Source of the DNA: Nicotiana tabacum
Lineage: Eukaryota; Streptophyta; Magnoliopsida; Solanales; Solanaceae
Direction of reading: 5' to 3'
Length of the DNA: 64,000 nucleotides
Assembly: GCF_000715075.1 (NCBI RefSeq)
Contig: NC_134084.1
Coordinates: 98,870,411 to 98,934,410 of the forward strand
Under the pieces are notes generated by a model that did no database searches, was not told the DNA's origin, and saw only the letters and a list, made by a program, of their open reading frames with translations. Position numbers and translations under genes: made by a program. The number at the start of each line of letters is the position of its first letter. Within the stretch, counting starts at the first letter, position 1. This document shows positions 10,879 to 20,771 of this stretch, one piece after another.

Positions 10879-12034
10879 TCCAAACCCAGAACTTTGGTTC
10901 AGGGTTTAAGAATTCGAGCTTAGAATAACTGTTATAGTTGGCTTGTTTTTATCTGATTTTTACATGTTGAGCCTAATGTGCTAAATGTCGCTTTTACCGC
11001 TTTGATATTGTTTGGACTGTATATAAATTGCTATGAAACTCTCTTCTCTCTGAGTCTTCTAAATCATCTGAGAAGTGTACACTTCATGTAACTTCTTTTC
11101 TATTAGAGTCATATCCCAATTTTAGAACGAGGTTCGGACAAGTTGCAAAGCCGGTGAAGCTTTTGTATTCCCGATACGCTTCCCCCATTGGCTCGAGTTG
11201 TCCGCTCGAGTAAGCCAGGTCTAGAACAATACACCCAGGTTTTTAAACCTAGTATAACAAAGTCTCATGCCGGATCCCTAGTAGGAGCGTTTGTTTGCAT
11301 CACATGTATTTGACTTTGGAGACTCAACACAGGGGTTGGGTCTGTCTAGGACAGGTGTACCCGAAATGAAAAGACCACCCTGATACATTCTACTTGCTAC
11401 TTGTGCATTCATTTGCTTCAGATTTGCATGTTGATCGGCTTATCGAATAATAGGGGAAAAAAGTTGGAAAAGAGAAAAATCAATTTGAGGGCTAAGAGTG
11501 ATAATTACCTATTTTTGAAAAATCCGGTGTCCAAAAAGTACCGAAACTCTGCCAAAATTTTTGAAACAAAAAGAGAAGAAAGGAAAATTTGTTTCAAGAA
11601 AATATTTGGTATTGTTTTTATTATGTCAAAATTGCCCGAACTACGCCAGTTTGATTCTCGCCGGATGTGGGATACGTAGGCAACCCTTACCGGGTCCAAC
11701 TCCATTTTTTGCAAAAATAACCCAAAAAGAACAAATTTTTTGTTTTGTCATAAATAAGTTAGGTGATGTCATTCTTGTCTAAATAGCCAAAATGTCCTCA
11801 AAAGGGCGACAGAAGGTTGCTTTTGCAGGAACAACCACCTATGATTCCTTTTTCAAATTTTTGGTCAATTAGCAAACACAACCCTAAAATCTTCTTTCCT
11901 GAAGTGTTGAAGGGTCATATTTGCAAAGCCGGATTTTTCTTTTGAAATGAAAATTTTTGAAAAAAATTGATAACTTTCTCTTGAGTCAAAATAAATTATG
12001 ATTTCTGAACCAATCACCCTAATAAATGTGCAGG
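10879..12034 (+). other. Ogre-A leader with conserved block and structured motif M1
   Basis: The block 11040-11400 (including GGTTCGGACAAGTTGCAAAG, CCGGATCCCTAGTAGGA and GGGGACTCAACACAGGGG-like words) is conserved in Ogre-B (47450-47810) and Ogre-C (61510-61860). It is noncoding and could hold the packaging or dimerisation signal (inference). An A-rich tract (11440-11600) precedes structured motif M1 at 11638-11700. The ORF1 start follows at 12035. Confidence 0.6.
11638..11700 (+). other. Recurrent structured motif M1 (GAACTACG ... GATACGTAGGCAACC)
   Basis: CTACG (11641-11645) can pair with CGTAG (11675-11679) around an inner arm. AACCC (11682-11686) faces GGGTC (11692-11696) as a second hairpin with one mismatch. 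The same motif is found at 14273, 26628, 48154, 49412, 52481 and 62298. The ORF1 start lies 394 nt downstream. Confidence 0.6.
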
Positions 12035-14090
12035 ATGAGCACAAATGAAAATGAACCCTTTGTGGTTCTTGAGGAAATCCCATTACAGCTCCATATGTGG
12101 TGGAACGACTTAGAAAAAGTCAGCTGAGAGACTGTGGTAAAAGTTTTGGGCAGTCTTGTTGGACTTCTAAAAATCAAACCGAGGTTAGATGTGATTGAGA
12201 CTTTGATACCTTTCTGGGACCCGACGCATAATGTGTTTTATTTTTCTGATTTTGAGCTCATCCCCATGCTAGTGGAAATAGCGGGCTATGTCGGTCTTAG
12301 TGGGAATCTTAGAAGTCAGTACCTGGTGGCGCCAAGAATGGTGACTCCTCACAAGTTTCTAGATCTGTTGAGCATCAATCGGGAGGTTCAAGATGGAAAT
12401 CTATCCGAAGGGTTTTCACACTCCACTTCTTGTACCAGCGCTATGGCAATCCCCACGGTTTCGAGGCACCAGATACTGGCCTGACCCATTCAGGAAATAA
12501 AGATAAATAGGAGGCACGACGGGGTTTGGCTTTTATAGTAGCATTCTTGGGTGTCATAATCTGCCCAAGAAAAGACAGAAACATAGAATTGGGTCTTGTA
12601 GGAATGACCGAAGTCATGATTAAAAAAGCTAATGGCACCCTTGTTCCAATGATCTTAGCGGAGATATACCGAGCTTTAACCATCTGCCAAGAAGGGAAAA
12701 AATTCTTCGAGAGTTGTAACATGCTCCTACAACTTTGGATACAAGAACATCTTTGTCACCGTTTGGGGTACATGAACTACGGCATAACTGGTCTAAATTT
12801 CATTGAAGAGTATGAAAACCGGGTAGTGGGTTGTGAATTTCCAGAAGGTACAGAAGCTTGGTTTGCGCATTTGAGTTCCTTAACTTCAGACAAAATTGAG
12901 TGGACTTTCGGTTGGCTCCCTGTCACTAAAGTCATTTACATGTCAGCCGAGGTGTGCTATCTTCTCCTAATAGGTCTCCGGAGCATTCAGCCATATGCTC
13001 CTCACAGGGTGCTGTGCCAACTAGGAAGGTTCCAAACTATCCCACATGACGAAGAACTAAGCCGACAAGTCATCGAATTGGGTCCAAAAGCTTTATTCCC
13101 AGAAGGAAAGGTTCGTAAGATTTGGAATGAGTGTAGATTTCTAAATCCAAAGACTCGGGTGCAGGATCTATCTAAAGGCAAGTTAGACCCTAATTATATG
13201 ATTTGGTTTGGTAAAAGGTTTTAAGTCCCTCGGGAGCCTGAACGACCTGCTAAAAGACCCCACGTCCAGCAATTCACGGACGATTCACGAGAGCAATGGG
13301 ATTAGTTGGCAAAAGAGGCAAGCTACAGGGCCAAGATAAGCAAATTGGAGGGACAAATCAGGGATTTCAAATTTGATAATAGTGTACAAGCTGTTGTCGA
13401 TGAGAGGGAAAAGAAGAAGTTGGCTCAAGAAAACAAAACCCTTCGAGCCCAGATCCAAAAAATGAAAATAGCTGCCGAGAATCAGGAAAGAAGCTGAGCA
13501 GATGAAAGGCTCGTAAGTGGTCTCAAAAGGAAAGTATCTAAGTATCAGGATGACTTAGAGAAATCTGAGGTTAATCTAGCAAGAGCCCGAGCACAGCTGA
13601 CAAAGAACACAGAGGGACGGGCAGAGTTTGTACGGTAGTTGAAAAGGAAATATGAGGGAATAGTCACAAATTTGAAGAAAAAGCTAACTACCCTCGAAAA
13701 TGAGATGGCCAAACAAGCTAAGAACTTTAAAGCAGAAAAGGAACATTGTTATGCATTGATGTCCCATCTAGAGGAAGATATGCAATAGCTGCTGGGTCAA
13801 AACCATCATGACACCGGGTGCTAGAAGCTAGGTCTCAGCAAATAGGGCGTTTGCTCCAAGAAAAAGGTATCATCAAGGAGAGGGTTAGAGCAATTGCTGA
13901 CTATATCGTCATGAAGTGCCATGAATGTGAATACATGACTAGAACCACTTTTTTTGTTGCAGTAATGACCTTTGTTTGTCAAATAATGAGTGACCTGGAG
14001 CGTCTTCAAGGCGATCTTGCACACAGGCCCGTGGCCAGACCGACTGATGTCCCACGGGCCCCTGGAGTAGAAGCACTTATGTACTCTTGA
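12035..14090 (+). pseudogene. Ogre-A ORF1 (extra ORF upstream of gag), decayed
   Basis: Starts MSTNENEP and aligns with the intact ORF1 of Ogre-C (62674 onward). Shared landmarks are LHMWWNDL/LRLWWNDL, the FWDP..NVF.FSDFEL core, YLVAPR, FLGV..CPRK, LLLQ.W..EHLCH and IQPYAP. An in-frame TGA is at 12125, a frameshift lies near 12430, more stops fall around 12500, and the coiled-coil-like Lys/Glu-rich C-terminus (13306-14090) has several stops. The WDP...FSDFEL core resembles what is annotated as DUF7745 in plants. Ogre ORF1 proteins have no established function. This copy cannot encode a full protein. Confidence 0.75.
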
Positions 14091-14272
14091 TTTTTATTTT
14101 TGAGTTTGTATTTCAGTTTTTAGTTTTAATATATGTATTGAGTCTGTTTATAGTTTTAAATTCCTAGAAAGAGTATGATGGAGTCTTTTGTAATAGAGAA
14201 CAGTGGAGTTTTTATTAATGAAAATTGGAAAATCCCAAAAATAGTTTCCTTATTTTTCGCATTTATTTCTTG

Positions 14273-14335
14273 AACTACGTGATCATCTGATTCACACGGC
14301 ATAGTGATACGTAGGCAATCCTCATCGGATCCGGT
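14273..14335 (+). other. Recurrent structured motif M2, upstream of gag
   Basis: CTACGT (14275-14280) can pair with ACGTAG (14309-14314). ATCC (14318-14321) pairs with GGAT (14327-14330), a change of both partners relative to AACC/GGTT in other copies. It is followed by a nearly pure A/G tract at 14365-14540. Between ORF1 and gag (14091-14707) nothing else is seen. Confidence 0.6.
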
Positions 14336-14364
14336 CATGATTTTGTAAATAACTCAAATAAAAG

Positions 14365-14540
14365 AGGAATGTGGAAAGGAAAGAACCAAAAGAAAAACCA
14401 AAAAAAAAGAGCCAAAGAAAAACCAAAAGAAAAGAGAGAAAAGCAAGAAAAGAGAGAAACCAAGAAAAGAAAAGAGAGGAAAACAGGAATAAGAGGAGAA
14501 GCATTAAAGAGCCAAAGTGGAAAGAAAGGAAAATTGGGGA
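14365..14540 (+). repeat. Purine (A/G) tract between ORF1 and gag
   Basis: About 175 nt made almost only of A and G with scattered CC, built from AAAGAGAGAAA-, AACCAAAAGAAA- and AAGAAAAG-like words. Comparable A-rich tracts flank the other copies of the structured motif (11440-11600, 47985-48115, 49495-49640, 52350-52470, 61990-62130). An open frame through it codes only for a Lys/Glu/Arg run and is not a gene. Confidence 0.7.
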
Positions 14541-14707
14541 GATAAACAAAAGCCGGGATGAAACACGCAACTGTTGCAAAACATGTAGAAACACATTTAA
14601 CTGTATAGGCGCATCACACCCCCAATGTGTGATTACCTATGTGTTAATTGTTTCAAACTAACCGGTTTGTTATCTACTATTGAGTATAAGTTCTATTTTT
14701 AAGGTGG

Positions 14708-16489
14708 TTGATTTGTGGTAACCTGGCTTCATACCCGTACTTCACAAGATCAAATGGCAGTATTGAAATATCGTCAGAAAGTCATATGCCAACAGTTCCT
14801 ATCCTGGAGGATAGCCCGCTATCTGTTATACTAACCTCCGAGTCAGCAGCTACTAAGGAGAATAGGGCATTGCGCCTCCGCGCACTTGAAATGTGGGACG
14901 CCTGGTCCAATGGTAGGTAGCCGCCAAGCGCCATACCTAGTTTCCCCGAGTTACTCCCTAGGGCAAGTGGAAATTCCAATGTCCCAATAAGTTACCCGAA
15001 TACCTCACTTGGATACCCCACCATTTTAGCTCACTTCACTGGAACACCTTCTGAGGTTCACCCCCAGGTGATTTCGGGAGTGGCCTCCAACATATTCACC
15101 GCACCGTCAACTTCGGCTACAACACAACCCACTTTGCCCAGGACTATCTTTGATCCATCATCCTTCACCTTCCAAGTACCATCTTTTCTACCAGAACCTA
15201 CCCAGTTCACCACTAATTCTTACCCTCAACAACCCCGGTACAATTTTACCGTGGGACAGGAACCAAGAGCTCTGAGCAAGAGGAAATTACCCGAAAAATG
15301 AGGAGCATAGAACAGAGCCTTAAGAATATACAGGGTTTGAGCGGACAAAAGAGTGTATCCTACGCTGATCTGTATATGTTCCCATATGTGCATTTACCCT
15401 TGGGTTTCAAGACCCTAAAGTTCGAAAAGTATGATGGGCATGGGGATCCCATAGCCCACCTCAAGAGGTACTGCAATCAACTAAGAGGGGCAGGTGGAAA
15501 AGAGGAGCTTCTCATGGCTTATTTTGGAGAGAGTCTGGTTGGCATTGCATCTGAGTGGTACATGGACCAAGACATGTCCCGTTGGCATATTTGGGATGAT
15601 TTGGCTCGGGATTTTATTAGGCAGTTTCAGTATAACATAGACATAGCTCCCGATAGGAATTCTCTGTTAAATCTCAAGAAGAAGTCCTCAGAAAGTTTTC
15701 GAGAATATGTTGTCAAATGGCGCGAACAAGCGGCCAGGGTCAAGCCTCCGATGGATGAAACGGAAATGGTTAGTGTTTTTCTTCAAGCCTAAGAGGTTGA
15801 CTACTTTTAGAATATGAATGTCCGCAATAGGGAAACCGTTTACTAAGGCCATCAAGATTGGTGAGATGGTCGAAAATGGTCTGAAAATAGGGCGCATATT
15901 GAGTCAATCCGCTATAAGGGCTACATCTCAGGCAATTCAAGGCGGGTCCGGAGGTGTAGCAAACAGAAAGAAGAAAGAAGAGGTGGCGATGGCAACTTCA
16001 AGTGTAAGAAACCACTGTCTATCTAGAAATTACTTCCATCCAAGCACCCCACAACATTATTATCCGCATCAGGATGTGGCCTATGTTATGGCTCCTCAGC
16101 CGTACGCAGTAATGAATGCCCAGCCATATGCTCGGCCACAACAACAGTTCAACCAAAATCGAGCTCTATTTCCTAGAAACAACCCTCCTCACCAAGCTCA
16201 GTATAATCCCCGACCTCCATAAAATAACTTCCCCTACAATGCCTGTGCTCGGGAGCCACCCAGGAGAACAAACTTCACGCCTATTGGTGAGTCATATTCT
16301 ATCTTTTTTCCTAAACTAGTCCAAATGGGTCTGTTGCAACCTGTACCCTAAACCAGGCAAAACCCGGAGTCGCCCTCCTACCGAGCCGGTGCTCGATGTG
16401 CTTACCATTTGGGAGCGGAAGGGCATGACACTGAAGATTGTTGGACTCTGTAAAGGGCCGTTGAAAATCTCATAGAACAAAAGTGGATA
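14708..16489 (+). pseudogene. Ogre-A gag, decayed
   Basis: The capsid-type region is best preserved at 15298-15789. Its landmarks are FEKYDGHGDP, HLKRYC, MAYFGESL, WYMDQD, FIRQFQYN and FREYVVKWREQAARV, typical of the gag domain of Tat/Ogre elements. An N-terminal Pro/Ser-rich region is at 14708-15300 with a TAG stop at about 14918. At 15298 the reading frame changes by overlap (TGA of the upstream frame and ATG). Further stops begin at 15790. Near 16390-16440 a frame reads CAYHLGAEGHDTEDCW, a C-x2-H-x5-H-x4-C zinc-knuckle-like motif. The true start is uncertain. Inactive. Confidence 0.75.
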
Positions 16490-17755
16490 GTGCTAAAGGA
16501 TGAAGAAATTCCTAATATGACCAACAACCCATTACCGGCTCACAACAACGGGCCGATTATTGGAATGATTTGCGAAGATAAGGAGTTTGATCATGCTTTG
16601 AAAGCCATAATTGCAATCACTGATGTCAAGAAGAAGCCAAAAACTACTGCAAAACAAGACAAGGGGGAGAAGAAGAGTAAACTCACCCCTCAAAATACAG
16701 AAAAGACAGTGGAAGCCAAAACTGGGGCAATTCCTCCAAAAGATGCTATCCTTTATGTTCCCCGGGGTCACAGGAAAGAACAAATGATATTGAGACCTCC
16801 AAGAAGGTTCGAGCTGAACAAGGGGTCTAAGATGTACGTACCTAAAGGGGCCTATATGGTACGGAGGCCAGTAATTTCACCAAGGCTAAATGAGCCTGTG
16901 GTTATTGGCCGCGCACCGCAGAAGCCCATGACAGACCCTACTGCCGTCCCATGGAATTACAATAAGACGGTAGTAACCTACAAGGGAAAAGAGATCTTGG
17001 GAGAAGCAAATAAAACCAACCCAGCTGAGAAATACCTTAATGTGGGAGAGGTGAACAGTGCCAAGTAGAAACGCTTCCTGATCAAAAAGCCAGTTAGTGC
17101 CGAAGAAACAGAAGAATTCTTCCGAAAAATGAAAACTGCGGACTATGAGATAATTGACCAACTCCGAAAGTCTCCTGCTTAGGTCTCTTTGTTGTCTCTG
17201 CTAATAAGCTCAACTGAGCATCAGAAAGTGTTGATAAAAACCCTCAATGAAGCTTATGTTCTAATTGAAGCCACTATGGAACAACTGGAAAAGATGGCGG
17301 AAAGATTCTTTGCAATCAATCAGATTTCCTTTAGCAAGAATGATTTGCCCCCAGAGGGAGCCACCCACAACAAAGCCCTTCATTTGACGGTTAAGTGTGA
17401 GGGGTACTATGTAAAAAGAGTCATGTTGGATGGCGGATTCGGAGTTGATATCTTCTCTCTCTCAACTTTGCAAAAAATGGAGATTGGGATTGAGAGAATC
17501 AGGCCTAACAATGTCTTTGTACATGCCTTTAATGGCATTAAGAGGGATACCATAGGTGAGATCGATTTGATTTTGACTATTAGTCCTGTGGATTTCGAGG
17601 TGACCTTTCAAGTCCTAGACATGGATACTTCTTATAATTTCCTCTTGGGAAGACCTTGGATTCACGCGGCAGGGGCCATGCCTTCCACTCTCCACCAGAT
17701 GGTGAAATTTGAATATGAAGAACAGGAAATTGTGGTTCATGGAGAAGACGAGTAG
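16490..17755 (+). pseudogene. Ogre-A protease region, decayed
   Basis: A Lys-rich linker with ILYVPRGHR and MYVPKGAY (16490-17068) is followed by FRKMKTADYEIIDQL. The aspartic-protease core comes next (17189-17755): VMLDGGFGVDIFSLSTL at the active site, then DTSYNFLLGRPWIH with the flap/ILGR-type motif. Family members usually have D-G-G/D-S-G followed by S; here F replaces that Ser. TAG stops lie at 17066 and 17180, between the linker and the core, in an otherwise continuous frame. Confidence 0.7.
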
Positions 17756-18334
17756 TCTATTTACCGGGACCCATCAGTCCCATATCTCGAAGCCAAGGAA
17801 GGTAGCGAGCATATAGTTTATTAACCTTTCGAGGTGGTAGTCGCAAATTACTATGAGGAGGGAAGCCCTTGTCCTCAACCTTTTCTGTCAAAGGCATCCA
17901 TCACGGTGGCTGTTGAAATAATCAATCATGGTTATAGGCCTGGGAAGGGACTCAGGGCATCATTGTAAGGTATCACAAAACCTATCACTCTACCCGCCAG
18001 CAAGAAGTCCTTCGGTGTGGGTTTTTGCCCCACAGAAGTTGATGTGACATGGGCGAATAAATGAAAGAGCAATGGTTGGGTTTTACCTCAGCCGGTTTTG
18101 CATCTCTACAAAACATTCGTCAGGCCCAAGTACAACGAAGAAGAGGAAGATGAGGCCTTCACGGCCGAGGAAATTGAGGACATATATGGAGCCATGAGGC
18201 AGATGTTGTATGAAACCCACATGGTTCAGCCGGGAGAAGGCTCGAGCACCGTTGAGGGTTTGTATATGGGGCCCAAGGCCAAGTTGCAAAACGGGATGGC
18301 TACTCCGTTCCCAGTCAGGCGGGAATCCCGGTAG
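17756..18334 (+). pseudogene. Ogre-A protease C-terminal tail with G-patch-like motif
   Basis: After the protease stop the frame continues with breaks. Around 17926-17990 it reads INHGYRPGKGLRASL, then a stop, then GITKPI and later FGVGFCPT. GYxPGKGL followed by a hydrophobic stretch and GI resembles a G-patch, a glycine-rich RNA-binding module known downstream of some retroviral proteases. An acidic segment EEEEDEAFTAEEIEDIY follows (18137-18190). The open stretch ends at 18334. Confidence 0.5.
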
Positions 18335-18527
18335 TCCAGTCTTGCCACCTTTCTGCATCACGAGTTATTTCAGGGTGTAACTCGGATGTTTCTTTTAGTT
18401 TTCTGTCTTTAAATTCCAATGCAAACCCTGTTATCTTCAAAATTCAATGAAATGAAATCAATATTTCATCTTTCATCTCTCGTTATTCTTTCTAATTTTT
18501 GTTACTTTTTCTTATTTCTTCTTTCAG
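18335..18527 (+). other. Intron-like spacer between protease and RT, with hairpin TTATTTCAGGG
   Basis: Ogre elements are known to have an intron here. A pyrimidine-rich tract ending TTTCTTCTTTCAG at 18527 is a good 3' splice site, and a GT donor lies near 18331-18333. GAGTT (18362-18366) and AACTC (18379-18383) form a hairpin around ATTTCAGGGTGT. A related hairpin with different stem bases is in Ogre-B at 51483. Confidence 0.45.
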
Positions 18528-20497
18528 TTCTAATAATGCGGCTTTAAATAATATGACATGCTTGCGGACTTCATGCCTAGATCCAAATACGCTGTCTAAT
18601 TATGAAATAATGAATCAAGAACCGGAATATGATGAAGAAGAGGCTTTTAGGGAAATAAATTGAGAATTGGAACAATTTGAGAATAAACCTAAGCCGAACT
18701 TAAATGAAACCGAGCCGGTTAATTTGGGTAGTTCTGAAGAAGTCAAAGAAACCAAGATAAGCATTCACACAGATGAAAAAACCAGGGATGCATTGATCCA
18801 ACTTTTGTTTGAGTTCAAAGATGTGTTTGCTTGGTCATACGATGACATGCCAGGACTAAGTGTTGATTTGGTGATCCACAAGTTGCCGACCTACCCTAAT
18901 TATCCCCATGTATAGCAAAAACAGAGGAAGTTTAAAATTTATATCAGTGACAAGATTAAAGAAGAGGTCACAAAACAGTTGAAGGCGGGAGTGATCGGAG
19001 TGGTCTGATACACCACGTGGATGGCTAATGTGGTTCCCGTACTAAAGAAAGACGGGAAAACTCGAGTGTTTGTGGACTATAGAGATCTGAACAAAGCAAG
19101 TCCTAAAGATAACTTCCCTTTGCCGAACATCCACATCCTTTGTTGATAACTGCACCAAACATAAGATACAGTCTTTCGTGGATTGTTATGCAGGATATCA
19201 TCAGGTGTTGATAGATGAAGAGGATGCAGGAAAGACAGCCTTCACCACACCCTGGGGCACCTATTGTTACAAGGTCATGCCTTTTGGTTTGAAGAATGCC
19301 GGGGCGACTTATATGAGGGCCATGGCTGCCATTTTTCACGACCTGATGCATCAAGAAATCGAGGTGTATGTGTACGATGTGATCATCAAATCCAGAACAC
19401 AGGACGACCATGTTCGGGACTTAAGAAAGTTCTTTGAGCGGCTGTGTAAGTATGATTTGAAGCTAAATCCGGCTAAATGTGCATTTGGGGTTCCGTCTGG
19501 CAAACTCTTGGGATTTATAATCAGTCGGAGGGGCATCGAGATAGACCCAACAAAGATAAAGTCTATTCGGGATTTGCCTCCTCCAAGAACCAAGAAAGAG
19601 GTTATGAGCCAACTGGGAAGGTTAAACTACATTAGCCGATTCATTGCTCAGTTGACTTCTACATGTGAACCCATCTTCAAGCTGTTAAAGAAAGATGCAG
19701 CGATTAAATGGACGGACGAGTGTCAAGAATCCTTTGACAAAATCAAAGAATATCTGTCGAACCCACCAGTCTTGGTCCCACCTGAACCTGGGAGGCCTTT
19801 GTTTCTGTATTTGACAGTCTTGGAAAATTCCTTCGGATGTGTCCTTGAGCAACATGATGTGACCGGAAGGAGAGAGCAGACAATCTACTATCTGAGCAAG
19901 AAGTTTACCAGTTATGAAGCCAAATACACTTTGTTGGAAAGGACTTGTTGCGCTTTAACTTGGATCGCTCAGAAGCTTAGGCATTACTTGTTGGCCTATA
20001 CCACTTACCTCATCACCAGGTTGGATCCTTTAAAGTACATATTCCAAAAGTTGATACCCATAGAGAGGTTAGCAAAATGGCAGATTCTGCTCACTGAATT
20101 TGACATAGTTTATGTCACCTGCACAACAATGAAAGCCTAGGCTTTAGCAGATCACCTAGCTGAAAACCCTGTCTATGAGGAATATCAGCCCTTGAGCACT
20201 TACTTCCCAGATGAGGAGGTGAATTCAGTTGAGGTAACATCAGAAGATACCAATGCTTGGAAAATGTTCTTCGATGGAGCTGTGAACGCAAAAGGCGTTG
20301 GAATTGGGGCAATTTTGATCTCACCCACTGGTCAGCACTATCCAGCCACAGCTAGGCTTCGGTTTTTCTACACAAACAACACCGCCGAGTATGAAGTCTG
20401 CATTATAGGTATGAATATAGCAATCTACCAAGATGCTGAAGAACTGTTGATCATGAGAGACTCAAACATGATTATCCGACAAGCTCAGGGTGAATAG
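18528..20497 (+). pseudogene. Ogre-A reverse transcriptase-RNase H, inactive
   Basis: The pre-RT region has FKDVFAWSYDDMPGL; the RT has VFVDYRDLNKASPKDNFPLP, YKVMPFGLKNAGATY, LNPAKCAFGV and LGFIISRRGIE; then the RH connection FLYLTVLENSFG, and RNase H MFFDGA ... NTAEYE ... RDSN up to 20497. Stops are at 18661, 18913 and 19007, with a frameshift near 19140. The catalytic YVDD reads YVYD (TAC at 19373-19375), losing an essential Asp. After RNase H the sequence ends in QYRQHVEDLS.RFKSVKF (about 20610). No integrase zinc finger or DDE core follows. Confidence 0.85.
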
Positions 20498-20771
20498 GAA
20501 ACTCGGGATGTCAAGCTTATACAATACAGGCAACATGTGGAGGATCTTAGTAAACGGTTCAAGTCAGTCAAGTTCAGGTGTAATCCAAAGCAAACTCACA
20601 AGAAGCGGGTGTGACCAAAAGACACTGTGCAAGTGCTAAAAACAGTTTTACAGCAACAATCTAGAAAGGGAAGTCCCCCCCAAATTCTTTCCCGCATTTA
20701 CTCATTCACTGAAATAAAGGAAGAAACAGAATGAAAAAAAGAGATAAGAAGAAAAATTCAAAAAATAATGG
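20498..20771 (+). other. Deletion junction after RNase H
   Basis: A residual RNase H C-terminus runs to about 20614 and is followed by an A/G-rich stretch leading into the tandem array. Integrase should occupy about 1.2 kb here but is missing. Nothing else is recognised. Confidence 0.5.

Noticed and set aside
14371..14661. Lys/Glu/Arg-rich frame before gag
   Set aside because: It is a translation of the purine tract with no conserved sequence in the other copies.
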